DNA from: an uncultured Oscillospiraceae bacterium
GTDB lineage: Bacteria > Bacillota > Clostridia > Oscillospirales > Oscillospiraceae
Reading direction: 5' to 3'
NCBI GenBank assembly: GCA_910578735.1
Contig: CAJTSQ010000018.1
Span: 1-44,290, forward strand
Length of the DNA: 44,290 nt
Positions 1 through 6,780 of the stretch are shown one piece after another. Below the pieces are notes generated by a model. The model saw only the letters and a list, made by a program, of their open reading frames with translations. It did no database searches and was not told the origin of the DNA. How positions within the stretch are numbered: position 1 is the first letter of the stretch; the number at the start of each line of letters is the position of its first letter. Position numbers and translations under genes: made by a program.

Positions 1-1
1 C

Positions 2-244
2 GCAGCTCCTGCTGCCGCCCCCGCCGCCGGAGAGACCGCTGTAAAGAGCCCCATGCCCGGCAGTGTGTTCAAGGTGGAGTGCAAGCCCGGCCAGGCCGTG
101 AAGGCCGGCGATGTGCTGGTGGTTCTGGAGGCCATGAAGATGGAGATTGAGGTTACCGCCCCCGTGGACGGCACCGTCAAGTCCGTGGCTGCCTCTGTGG
201 GCACCGCCGTCAATACCGATGACCTGCTGGTGACCCTGGGCTAA
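2..244 (+). CDS. Biotin carboxyl carrier protein, C-terminal part (5' end outside window)
   Basis: The reading frame is open at the left edge, so only the last 80 residues are present. They consist of an Ala/Pro-rich linker followed by a complete biotinyl domain. The biotin-accepting lysine lies in the motif EAMKME (Lys codon at 137-139), and the domain ends as usual with a short hydrophobic strand (DDLLVTLG). Such Ala/Pro-linker plus biotinyl-domain proteins are the gamma/carrier subunits of sodium-pumping decarboxylases (oxaloacetate, methylmalonyl-CoA or glutaconyl-CoA) or acyl-CoA carboxylase carriers. The visible part cannot decide between them. The protein carries carboxybiotin between a carboxyltransferase and a membrane decarboxylase subunit. 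A GC-rich hairpin follows the stop, so this is probably the last gene of its operon. Confidence 0.85.
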   Translation, partial: AAPAAAPAAGETAVKSPMPGSVFKVECKPGQAVKAGDVLVVLEAMKMEIEVTAPVDGTVKSVAASVGTAVNTDDLLVTLG

Positions 245-267
245 AACCCAATATTTGCAGACACTTC

Positions 268-294
268 AAGCCCCTGGCCTGCGCCGGGGGCTTG
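268..294 (+). terminator. Hairpin after the biotin carrier gene
   Basis: Bases 268-279 and 284-294 form an AAGCCCCTGGC / GCCGGGGGCTT stem around a CTGC-type loop. Only a short mixed T stretch follows, so it may be a weak or factor-assisted terminator for the biotin-carrier operon. Confidence 0.5.
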
Positions 295-321
295 CATTTA
301 CGGATCGGGGGATGCCGCTAT

Positions 322-432
322 GAAAAGGGAATCCGGGAGACTCCGGTCTGGGCATTGATAAAGCTGGCGCAGTATTATCACACCAGCACAGATTACATTC
401 TTGGCTTGAGCAACACAAGAAATCCCCGGTGA
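322..432 (+). pseudogene. Remnant of an XRE (Cro/C1) family regulator, C-terminal tail only
   Basis: Read in the frame of base 352, this stretch encodes ALIKLAQYYHTSTDYILGL followed by a few residues and TGA at 430-432. That is the helix 4-5 signature of XRE-family helix-turn-helix regulators (typically LIKLAxYFxVSTDYLLG). No upstream DNA-binding helices or start codon are present in this frame. The ATG at 320 runs in another frame and stops after 12 codons. I read it as the tail of a deleted or decayed regulator. It has no convincing ribosome site, and its last codons are part of a terminator hairpin. Confidence 0.55.
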
Positions 433-450
433 AAACCGGGGATTTACCTT
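421..450 (+). terminator. Rho-independent-type hairpin upstream of the Lrp gene
   Basis: A 10-bp perfect stem, AATCCCCGGT (421-430) with ACCGGGGATT (435-444), closes a GAAA tetraloop and is followed by T-rich sequence. It isolates the following promoter from upstream transcription. Confidence 0.6.
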
Positions 451-460
451 ATCTTTGGGA

Positions 461-489
461 TTGTTTTTCTCTACAACAGCGTGTATAAT
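461..489 (+). promoter_or_regulatory. Sigma-A promoter of the lrp-aminotransferase-thrH-ispE operon
   Basis: TTGTTT at 461-466 and TATAAT at 484-489 are separated by 17 bp. Transcription would start near 496, about 40 nt before the AGGAGG ribosome site and ATG at 535. No other good promoter is seen before 5270, so this one probably drives the six-gene operon. Confidence 0.75.
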
Positions 490-534
490 ATAAACTACCA
501 AACCATTGACCGTATCAATTTTAGGAGGAATACC

Positions 535-1014
535 ATGGAAAAGCTGCTGGAGCTGCTGGAGCAGGACTGCACTATGCCGGTATCGGCGCTGGCCACCGCC
601 GCGGGAGTGAGCGAGGAGGAGGCCAAGGCCGCCATTAAGGAATTTGAGAATGACTGCACCATCCTGGGCTACCAGGCGATTATCGACTGGGACCACGTCC
701 GCAAGGAGACGGTCACCGCCCTCATCGAGGTCAACGTCACCCCCCAGTCCAAGGACGGCTTCGACCGCATCGCCGAGCGCATCTACCAGTATGACGAGGT
801 GGAGAGCATGTATCTTATGAGCGGCTCCTTCGACCTGACCGTTATCATCTCAGGCCGCACCCTGCGGGAGGTGGCCCAGTTCGTGGGCGAGCGGCTGGCC
901 CCCATCCAGGGAGTCACCGGCACGGCCACCCACTTCATTTTGAAAAAATATAAGGAAAAGCATCTGGTGTTCCGCCCCCAGGACCCGGAGGAAAGGGAGT
1001 ATATCTTCGTATGA
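535..1014 (+). CDS. Lrp/AsnC family transcriptional regulator
   Basis: This is a 159-aa protein of the feast/famine regulator family. An N-terminal helix-turn-helix (about residues 1-50, with ALATAAGVSEEEAKAAIKEF as recognition region) is followed by an AsnC/RAM ligand-binding domain (about 65-145). Such proteins bind DNA as dimers to octamers and sense amino acids. The start at 535 is chosen because AGGAGGAA lies 5 nt upstream; an in-frame ATG at 481 would lie on the promoter -10 element. Its stop overlaps the next ATG (ATGA at 1011), so it is translationally coupled to an aminotransferase, the likely target of its regulation. The ligand cannot be predicted from sequence. Confidence 0.9.
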   Translation: MEKLLELLEQDCTMPVSALATAAGVSEEEAKAAIKEFENDCTILGYQAIIDWDHVRKETVTALIEVNVTPQSKDGFDRIAERIYQYDEVESMYLMSGSFDLTVIISGRTLREVAQFVGERLAPIQGVTGTATHFILKKYKEKHLVFRPQDPEEREYIFV

Positions 1015-2198
1015 ATTATGATAACATCCTCAACAAGAGAATCCAGAATATCCAGCCCTCCGGTATCCGGAAGTTCTTCGATATCCTGGAGGAGATGACC
1101 GACGCCATCTCTCTGGGCATCGGCGAGCCCGACTTCGTCACCCCCTGGCACATCCGGGACGCGGGCATCTACTCCCTGGAGCGGGGCCGTACCAAATATA
1201 CCTCCAACGCCGGCCTGCTCCAGCTGCGCCGGGAGATTGCTGCCTATCTGGAGCGGCGCTTCGACCTGCGGTATGACTATGCCAGCCAGGTCATTGTCAC
1301 TGTAGGGGGCAGCGAGGGCATCGACCTGGCCATGCGGGTGCTGCTGGAGCCGGGGGATGAGGTCATCGTCCCCGTGCCCTCCTTTGTCTGCTACGGCCCC
1401 CTGGCCGAGATGGCGGGAGGAGTGCCCAAATACCTGCCCCTGAAGGCGGAGAATGAGTTCCGCCTCACCCCGGAGGAGCTGCGGTCGGCCATCACCGACA
1501 AGACCAAGGCGTTGATACTGCCCTTCCCCTGCAACCCCACCGGAGGTACGATGGAGCGCAAGGACCTGGAGGCCATTGCCGAGGTGCTGCGGGACACCGA
1601 TATCATGGTCATCTCTGACGAGATTTACGCCGAGCTGACCTATGGCCGCCGCCACGTCTCCCCGGCCAACCTCACCGATATGTATGACCGGACGCTGGTG
1701 GTCAACGGTTTCTCCAAGAGCCACGCCATGACAGGCTGGCGGATGGGTTACCTCTGCGGCCCCGCCCCCATCATCCAACAGGCCCTCAAGCTGCATCAGT
1801 TCGGTATCATGTCCGCCCCCACCACCAGCCAATATGCCGCCGTGGAGGCCATGCGCAACGGTGACCCGGACATTGAGCATATGCGGGAGGAGTACGACCG
1901 CCGCCGGCGCTACCTGGTGGAGAACCTGAACCGCATCGGCCTGAGCTGCTTTGAGCCCAAGGGGGCCTTCTACGTCTTCCCCGACATCCGTTCCACCGGC
2001 CTGAGCAGCGAGGAGTTCTGCGAGCGCTTCCTCCTGGAGGAGAAGGTGGCCGTCATCCCCGGCTCCGCCTTCGGTCCCGGCGGCGAGGGCTTTGTCCGGG
2101 CCTGCTACGCCGCCTCTATGAAGGATATCGCCGAGGCGGTGGCCCGGATGGATAATTTCCTGACCAATTTGAGAAGAAAACAAGGACGAGAGGGTTAA
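1011..2198 (+). CDS. Class I/II PLP-dependent aminotransferase
   Basis: A 395-aa fold-type I aminotransferase of normal length. Lys236 in NGFSKSHAMTGWRMG is the expected Schiff-base lysine. Other family marks are the N-terminal GIGEPDF, the PCNPTGG motif (Asn for PLP) and ISDEIYAEL (Asp binding the PLP nitrogen). The N-terminus (RIQNIQPSGIRKFFDI) resembles the PatA/AraT/AspC-like group of Firmicutes, which act on aspartate, aromatic amino acids or N-acetyl-diaminopimelate; the substrate is not resolved here. It overlaps the Lrp/AsnC gene by 4 nt and is followed 2 nt later by thrH, so an amino-acid role under local control is likely. Confidence 0.9.
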   Translation: MNYDNILNKRIQNIQPSGIRKFFDILEEMTDAISLGIGEPDFVTPWHIRDAGIYSLERGRTKYTSNAGLLQLRREIAAYLERRFDLRYDYASQVIVTVGGSEGIDLAMRVLLEPGDEVIVPVPSFVCYGPLAEMAGGVPKYLPLKAENEFRLTPEELRSAITDKTKALILPFPCNPTGGTMERKDLEAIAEVLRDTDIMVISDEIYAELTYGRRHVSPANLTDMYDRTLVVNGFSKSHAMTGWRMGYLCGPAPIIQQALKLHQFGIMSAPTTSQYAAVEAMRNGDPDIEHMREEYDRRRRYLVENLNRIGLSCFEPKGAFYVFPDIRSTGLSSEEFCERFLLEEKVAVIPGSAFGPGGEGFVRACYAASMKDIAEAVARMDNFLTNLRRKQGREG

Positions 2199-2200
2199 CG

Positions 2201-2803
2201 ATGAATATTGTGTGTTTGGATATGGAGGGCGTCCTGGTCCCGGAGATCTGGATCGCCTTTGCTGAGGAGAGCGGCATCCCTGAACTGCGCCGCACCACCC
2301 GGGACGAGCCCGACTACGACAAACTGATGACCTGGCGGCTGGGCATCCTGAAGGAGCACGGCCTGGGCCTGAAGGAGATCCAAGCGGTGATTGCCAAGAT
2401 CGACCCCCTGCCCGGGGCGAAGGAATTTCTGGACAAGCTGCGCGCTGAGACCCAGGTTATCATTTTGAGCGACACCTTTGAGCAGTTCGCCAAGCCCCTG
2501 ATGGAGAAGCTGAACTGGCCCACCATCTTCTGCAACACCCTGGAGGTGGCGGAGAACGGGGAGATTACCGGCTACAAAATGCGCTGTGAGAAGTCCAAGC
2601 TGACCACCGTGAAGGCTTTGCAGTCTATGGGCTACGAGACCATCGCCGCCGGGGACAGCTTTAACGACCTGGCCATGATTCAGGCCAGCAAGGCGGGCTT
2701 CCTGTTCAAGTCCACCGAGGCCATTAAGGCCGCCCACCCTGAGCTGCCCGCCTTTGAGGAGTTCTGCGAGCTGCTGTCCGCCATCGAGGGAGCGTGGAAC
2801 TGA
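2201..2803 (+). CDS. thrH: ThrH: phosphoserine phosphatase / homoserine phosphotransferase (HAD family)
   Basis: This 200-aa HAD-superfamily enzyme begins with CLDMEGVLVPE, motif I, with Asp7 as nucleophile and Glu9 in place of the usual second Asp. That variant is typical of ThrH. Motif II is in VIILSDTFEQF, and motif IV is AAGDSFNDLAMI. ThrH enzymes hydrolyse phosphoserine and can move the phosphate to homoserine, linking serine and threonine synthesis. The cap region and total length match the family. It starts 2 nt after the aminotransferase stop, within the same operon. With the Lrp regulator and aminotransferase this suggests a serine or related amino-acid route. Confidence 0.9.
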   Translation: MNIVCLDMEGVLVPEIWIAFAEESGIPELRRTTRDEPDYDKLMTWRLGILKEHGLGLKEIQAVIAKIDPLPGAKEFLDKLRAETQVIILSDTFEQFAKPLMEKLNWPTIFCNTLEVAENGEITGYKMRCEKSKLTTVKALQSMGYETIAAGDSFNDLAMIQASKAGFLFKSTEAIKAAHPELPAFEEFCELLSAIEGAWN

Positions 2804-2824
2804 CGCTCAGAAAGGAGCGCCTCC

Positions 2825-3052
2825 ATGTTTTGGATCGTACTGCTGATTATGTTCCTCTGCACCATCCCCGCTGTGGTACTGTTGGGCTGGCTTGGGATGC
2901 TGATTGGAGAAATGGCCTACCTTGTGGTCGGCTTCCTCCTGCTGGCGGGTATTGTTACGGCCTTTGTTACGGCCTATCAGAAGCTCACGGTCCGGCTGGA
3001 CAATGTGGAGAAAAAACTGGATAAGCTGTTAGAGCAAAAGAAAGAGGAGTGA
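2825..3052 (+). CDS. Small two-helix membrane protein with C-terminal coiled coil
   Basis: A 75-aa protein I cannot assign to a named family. Residues 1-22 and about 27-50 form two hydrophobic membrane segments. They are followed by an amphipathic Leu/Val heptad stretch (KLTVRLDNVEKKLDKLLEQ) that probably makes a cytoplasmic coiled coil. AAGGAG lies 9 nt upstream of the ATG. It sits in the operon between thrH and the DUF1015 gene. A helper or scaffold role for a neighbouring protein is possible but unsupported by any motif. Confidence 0.75.
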   Translation: MFWIVLLIMFLCTIPAVVLLGWLGMLIGEMAYLVVGFLLLAGIVTAFVTAYQKLTVRLDNVEKKLDKLLEQKKEE

Positions 3053-3057
3053 CCTCC

Positions 3058-4323
3058 ATGAACGATATTTTTGAAGGCCTGCCGTTTAAACCGGCGGATA
3101 TCCTGCTGCCCCGGGACTGCGACCTGTCCCTTTGGTCGGTGGTGGCCTGCGACCAGTACACCTCCCGGCCCGAGTACTGGCAGCGGGTGGAGGACCGGGT
3201 GGGCCAGGCCCCCTCCACTCTGCGGCTGATTCTGCCCGAGAGCTGCCTGGAGGGTCCCAGCGTGGAGACGGACATTATGGAGATCAACAGCAACATGAGC
3301 CGCTATCTCCGGGAGGGCCGGTTCCAGGAGTACCCCGACGCCCTGATCTATGTGGAGCGCACCCTGTCCAACGGCGGCGTACGCCGGGGACTGGTGGGTA
3401 TGGTGGATCTGGAGCAGTATGACTACGAGCCGGGGTCCAAGGCCGCTGTCCGGGCCACCGAGGGCACGGTGATGGCCCGCATTCCGCCCCGGGTGGCGGT
3501 GCGGAAAAACGCTCCCATCGAGCTGCCCCACGCCATGCTGCTGGCCGACTGCAACGATATCATCCCGCCCCTGTCCAGCCAGACGGGGGAGATGGAGCTG
3601 CTCTACGACTTCGACCTGATGGAGGAGGGCGGCCATATCAAGGGCTGGCTGCTGACCGAGAAGCAAAAGGAACAGACCGCCCAGGCCATCCAGGCGTGGA
3701 AGGTGTGGGCGGACCGGGAGCGGGACGGCCTGCTCTTTGTGGTGGGGGACGGCAACCACTCCCTGGCCGCCGCCAAGGAGTGCTACGAGCGGCGCAAGGG
3801 CCTCACCGACCCCTCCCAGTGGCCTGAGCTGCCCTCCCGCTACGCCCTGTGTGAGCTGGTCAGCTTCTACGACGGCTCGGTGGAGCTGGAACCCATCCAC
3901 CGGGTGGTTTTCGGCGTGAAGCCGGAGGAACTGCTGGATGCCCTCATGCGTTATTACCCCTCCGTCGTCCAGGGGAGAGGAGAGGGGCATGTCCTCCCCT
4001 TTGCCATCAACCGCTGGAGCCAGGGGGAGATTACCGTGAAGGAGCCCGCCGCCCAGCTGCCGGTGGACACCCTCCAGCGCTTTTTGGACGACTACGTCGC
4101 GGCCAACCCCAGGGCCCGGATCGACTACATCCACGGGGAGGAGGAGGCCAGGCAGCTGGCTCAGGAGCGGGAGGACGCGGTGGCCTTCCTGCTGCCCCCG
4201 CCCGACTGGCAGGAGCTGTTTGACGCCATTGTGCGGGACGGCGTTCTGCCCCGGAAGACCTTCTCGGTGGGCCGGGCCCAGGACAAGCGGTTTTACTTAG
4301 AGGCGAGAAAGATTAGAAAATAA
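3058..4323 (+). CDS. DUF1015 family protein
   Basis: A 421-aa protein matching DUF1015 over its full length. It has an N-terminal region with ADILLPRDCDLSLWSVVACD, the conserved DGNHSLAAA segment in the middle, and a C-terminal region ending in FSVGRAQDKRFYLEARK. The biochemical activity of this family is unknown. In other genomes it often lies beside serine-biosynthesis genes, and here it follows thrH, which fits the same theme. I prefer the ATG at 3058, which has AGAGGAG 8 nt upstream; the GTG at 3049 overlaps the previous gene and the ribosome site. It belongs to the operon that continues to ispE. Confidence 0.85.
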   Translation: MNDIFEGLPFKPADILLPRDCDLSLWSVVACDQYTSRPEYWQRVEDRVGQAPSTLRLILPESCLEGPSVETDIMEINSNMSRYLREGRFQEYPDALIYVERTLSNGGVRRGLVGMVDLEQYDYEPGSKAAVRATEGTVMARIPPRVAVRKNAPIELPHAMLLADCNDIIPPLSSQTGEMELLYDFDLMEEGGHIKGWLLTEKQKEQTAQAIQAWKVWADRERDGLLFVVGDGNHSLAAAKECYERRKGLTDPSQWPELPSRYALCELVSFYDGSVELEPIHRVVFGVKPEELLDALMRYYPSVVQGRGEGHVLPFAINRWSQGEITVKEPAAQLPVDTLQRFLDDYVAANPRARIDYIHGEEEARQLAQEREDAVAFLLPPPDWQELFDAIVRDGVLPRKTFSVGRAQDKRFYLEARKIRK

Positions 4324-4329
4324 ATGTGG

Positions 4330-4351
4330 GCTCCGCCCACCTGGGCGGGGC
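4330..4351 (+). other. Intergenic GC hairpin before ispE
   Basis: GCTCCGCCC and GGGCGGGGC form a compact stem immediately after the DUF1015 stop and before the ispE ribosome site. There is no T tract, so it is more likely an mRNA processing or stability element than a terminator. Confidence 0.4.
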
Positions 4352-4374
4352 ATTCTAAAGAGGAGGGAGCCGTT

Positions 4375-5271
4375 ATGGAAGTACGGGCCAACGCCAAGCT
4401 GAATCTGACTCTGGACGTGCTGGGCAAGCGGCCCGACGGCTACCACGACCTGCGGATGATTATGCAGTCGGTGGAGCTGGCCGACGTCCTCAACCTGGAA
4501 TACAACGAGACGGGGGAGCTGCGGATATGCACCAACCTCCACTTCCTGCCCAACAACGAGAAGAACCTGGCCGCTCAGGCCGCTTTGCGCTGGTATGAGT
4601 GCGAGGTCTCTCAGGAGCCAGGCAAGTGGACTGTGGAGGACTTGAAGCGCAGCGGTAACGTCAACGGGCTGGATATCACCATCAAGAAGCACATCCCCGT
4701 CTGCGCCGGCCTGGGCGGGGGAAGCAGCGACGCCGCCGCCGTCCTCCGGGCGCTGAACGAGATGGAGGATGCCTGTCTGAGCCCGGAAGCGGTGGCCAGG
4801 ATCGGGGCGCTGGTGGGCTCCGACGTGCCCTACTGCGTCATGGGCGGCACCGCCCTGGCCGAGGGACGGGGGGAGATTCTAACCCCCCTGCCCACCCTGC
4901 CCCGGTGCTGGGTGGTGCTGTGCAAGCCGGAGTTCTCCATCTCCACCCCAGCACTGTTCGCCAAGATCGACAGCGTGCGCCTGCGCTGCCGCCCGGACAC
5001 CCAGGGGGCTATCGACGCCCTGGAGGCGGGGGACCTGGCCGGGGTGGCCCGGCGGATGTACAACGTCTTTGAGGACGCCCTGCCCGACCGCCAGCGGGCC
5101 CGGGTGAACGACGTCAAAAACGCGCTGATTCAGTGCGGGGCCCTGGGAGCCAGCATGAGCGGCACCGGCCCCACCGCTTTCGGTCTGTTCGAAGATGAGG
5201 CCCGGGCCCGGGAGGCCCAGGAGCGGATGCTGGAATTTGGCGGTGAGATATTTTTGACCTATACGATCTGA
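4375..5271 (+). CDS. ispE: IspE: 4-diphosphocytidyl-2-C-methyl-D-erythritol kinase
   Basis: A 298-aa GHMP kinase. It phosphorylates CDP-methylerythritol in the MEP isoprenoid pathway. The N-terminal ANAKLNLTLDVLGKRPDGYHDL is the IspE substrate motif, PVCAGLGGGSSDAAAV is the ATP-binding GHMP motif 2, and GASMSGTGPTAFGLF is the C-terminal motif 3. A start at 4375 is chosen because AGGAGGGAGC lies just upstream; the open frame upstream runs through a hairpin and lacks family sequence. It is the last gene of the operon and is followed by a strong terminator. Confidence 0.95.
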   Translation: MEVRANAKLNLTLDVLGKRPDGYHDLRMIMQSVELADVLNLEYNETGELRICTNLHFLPNNEKNLAAQAALRWYECEVSQEPGKWTVEDLKRSGNVNGLDITIKKHIPVCAGLGGGSSDAAAVLRALNEMEDACLSPEAVARIGALVGSDVPYCVMGGTALAEGRGEILTPLPTLPRCWVVLCKPEFSISTPALFAKIDSVRLRCRPDTQGAIDALEAGDLAGVARRMYNVFEDALPDRQRARVNDVKNALIQCGALGASMSGTGPTAFGLFEDEARAREAQERMLEFGGEIFLTYTI

Positions 5272-5299
5272 AATCCCGGCCCTGCGGCCGGGATTTTTT
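5271..5299 (+). terminator. Terminator after ispE (probably bidirectional)
   Basis: An 11-bp perfect stem, AAATCCCGGCC (5271-5281) with GGCCGGGATTT (5286-5296), has a 4-nt loop and a run of six T at 5294-5299. The A run on the left side would give a T run for the converging small gene on the minus strand. Confidence 0.9.
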
Positions 5300-5459
5300 A
5301 GAGTAGCTCCCACTGAAAGTTCTCCAGCTTCAGCCGGCTGCCCAGGGTGGTGCCCTCCGGGAGCAGGAACATGGTGATGGAGTGCTCCTGCCCGTCGTCC
5401 GTCACCAGGTCGGCGTAATCGCCGTTGATGGCGCGAACCGTGTAAAAGATGGTGTCCAA
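5298..5459 (-). CDS. DUF3006-like small protein, TTG start
   Basis: On the minus strand a TTG at 5459 opens a 53-aa frame reading DTIFYTVRAINGDYADLV and continuing to a stop at 5298-5300. It carries the DUF3006 pattern: a first strand, GDYADLV, a turn, SITMFLLPEG (for the usual LPEG segment) and a closing LKLENF. A GAGGGGAGG ribosome site lies 8 nt upstream of the TTG, which is strong support. DUF3006 proteins are small predicted beta-barrels of unknown function, in some genomes beside metallo-beta-lactamase/ComEC-like genes. The gene is convergent with ispE and shares its terminator. A possible -10 (TATAAA, 5491-5496 complement) lies upstream. Confidence 0.75.
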   Translation of the reverse strand: MDTIFYTVRAINGDYADLVTDDGQEHSITMFLLPEGTTLGSRLKLENFQWELL

Positions 5460-5549
5460 TTAAATACCCTCCCCTCAAAGAAAAGTCCGGTTTATAGGAC
5501 TGCTCCTCTTGTATACTAAGGTCACAATACAGGAAAGGAGCAAGACACT

Positions 5550-5669
5550 ATGGATTATAACATTGTTTGGGTGAGAGGTCACGTAGAAGTTTACGACTGG
5601 GCGGGGCGGTTTTGCTTCTCCGCCGACAACGAGCGGGAGGCCCGGGAGGAGTTGGCCCTGACTGCGTAA
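5550..5669 (+). CDS. 39-aa small protein of unknown function
   Basis: ATG at 5550 has AGGAAAGGAG 9 nt upstream and opens a 39-codon frame: MDYNIVWVRGHVEVYDWAGR, then a short FSADNEREAREELA helix. The composition is that of a real folded micro-protein: an N-terminal beta hairpin plus a charged helix. I know no named family. A -10-like TATACT lies at 5512-5517. It stands alone between the DUF3006 gene (divergent) and the T-box leader. Confidence 0.6.
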   Translation: MDYNIVWVRGHVEVYDWAGRFCFSADNEREAREELALTA

Positions 5670-5707
5670 GTTTTCCACACGTTTTTTCAAAATTACCCGC
5701 ACAGAGC

Positions 5708-5736
5708 TTGACACATCAGACGCGAAATGCTAATAT
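5708..5736 (+). promoter_or_regulatory. Sigma-A promoter of the cysE T-box leader
   Basis: TTGACA (5708-5713), a 17-bp spacer and TAATAT (5731-5736) give a near-consensus promoter. Transcription should begin near 5743, at the foot of the T-box Stem I. Confidence 0.8.
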
Positions 5737-5742
5737 ACTGAT

Positions 5743-5970
5743 ACTATCAGCGCAAAGAACGGAAGAGTAGCGTCTTATCCGGCCAACAGAGAGGGCCCCT
5801 CACCGGCTGCAAGGGGGTCCGGGCCGGCAGAATGTGAAGTGCGTCCGGGAGCGCGGCGGGCAATGCCGCCCGGCTTGGCCCCGATACCGGCCTGTTGAGC
5901 GAAAAATAAGAGTGGAACCGCGAGTAATCGCCTCTTATGCCCGCAGGGGCATAGGGGCGTTTTTGTTTTG
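5743..5970 (+). promoter_or_regulatory. T-box riboswitch, probably tRNA-Cys specific
   Basis: The leader shows the ordered parts of a T-box: a Stem I region from about 5755, with AGAGAGGG and a GC-rich apical part, then a candidate specifier TGC at 5840-5842 and GC-rich Stem II/III. The T-box sequence TGGAACCGCG lies at 5913-5922. The terminator is CGCCTCTTATGCCC pairing with GGGCATAGGGGCG (about 5929-5959), followed by TTTTTGTTTT. The antiterminator bulge reads UGGA, which pairs with a tRNA ending in UCCA; tRNA-Cys has U as discriminator base. With TGC as codon and cysE downstream, uncharged tRNA-Cys is the likely ligand. The specifier position is read by eye and is less certain than the T-box itself. 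Confidence 0.88.
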
Positions 5971-5995
5971 CCTCTCTCGTTGGAAAAGAGGCGCT

Positions 5996-6043
5996 GTAGG
6001 GGCGGACATTGTCCGCCTGCGGGGGCGCAGTGCGCACCCCTAC
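5996..6043. repeat. GTAGGGGCG palindromic repeat, two-arm copy
   Basis: The left arm GTAGGGGCGGACATTGTCC(GCC) contains an inner palindrome. The right arm from about 6021 contains GGGCGCAGTGCGCACCC and ends in CCCCTAC. The outer ends are complementary. The architecture is shared with the copies at 14233, 16228 and 8052. This copy lies between the T-box terminator and cysE, inside the leader. Confidence 0.7.
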
Positions 6044-6066
6044 ACACATTTGGATGGAGGTCAACC

Positions 6067-6720
6067 ATGTTCAAAGCATTAAACGAGATGCTGGAGGCCT
6101 ACCAGCGCCGGGACCCGGCGGCCCGGTCCAAGCTGGAGATTTTTCTGCTGTACCAGGGTGTTCACGCCACCATCTACCACCGGCTGGCCCACTGGCTGTA
6201 CTGCCGCAAGCTGAGATTTCTGGCCCGGGTAGTCTCCCAGTGGTCCCGGTTTTGGACGGGCATCGAGATTCACCCCGGGGCCAAGATCGGCCGGCGGTTC
6301 GTCATCGACCACGGCATGGGCATCGTCATCGGCGAGACCGCCGAGGTGGGGGACGACGTGCTCATCTACCACGGGGTCACCCTGGGCGGCACCGGCAAGG
6401 ACCAGGGCAAGCGCCACCCCACCATCGGCAACAACGTACTCATCTCCTGCGGGGCCAAGGTGCTGGGTCCCTTCAAGGTGGGGAACAACGCCCGCATCGC
6501 CGCCAACGCCGTGGTACTCTCCGAGGTCCCGGAGGACGCCACCGCCGTGGGCATACCCGCTCAGATTGTCCGCATCGCCGGCCGCTCCACCCGTTACGCC
6601 GACGATGTGGACCAAATCAGCGTCAACAACCCCACCCTGGAGAAGCTGTCCGCCATCAACGCCCGGCTGGAGCTGGTGGAAAAACTGCTGGATGAAGCGT
6701 TTTTGGAGCGGAAAAGATAG
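6067..6720 (+). CDS. cysE: CysE: serine O-acetyltransferase
   Basis: A 217-aa enzyme that makes O-acetylserine from serine and acetyl-CoA, the first step of cysteine synthesis. An N-terminal helical part (about 1-65) precedes left-handed beta-helix hexapeptide repeats (about 65-175). These contain HPGAKIGRRFVIDHGMG, with the catalytic His/Asp pair, and YHGVTLGGTGKDQGKRHPTI. It is the short CysE form typical of Firmicutes. The start at 6067 has GGAGG 8 nt upstream; the longer open frame runs back into the T-box terminator and repeat. Expression should be controlled by the T-box according to tRNA-Cys charging. Confidence 0.95.
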   Translation: MFKALNEMLEAYQRRDPAARSKLEIFLLYQGVHATIYHRLAHWLYCRKLRFLARVVSQWSRFWTGIEIHPGAKIGRRFVIDHGMGIVIGETAEVGDDVLIYHGVTLGGTGKDQGKRHPTIGNNVLISCGAKVLGPFKVGNNARIAANAVVLSEVPEDATAVGIPAQIVRIAGRSTRYADDVDQISVNNPTLEKLSAINARLELVEKLLDEAFLERKR

Positions 6721-6780
6721 GGTGGTGATGTTTGCGTTTCACTGCCGCGCAGGGAGACGGAAGTTTGGAGGAGGGAGAAG

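Noticed and set aside
5968..6066. Longer N-terminus for CysE
   Set aside because: The extension would translate the T-box terminator and a palindromic repeat; a strong ribosome site precedes the ATG at 6067.
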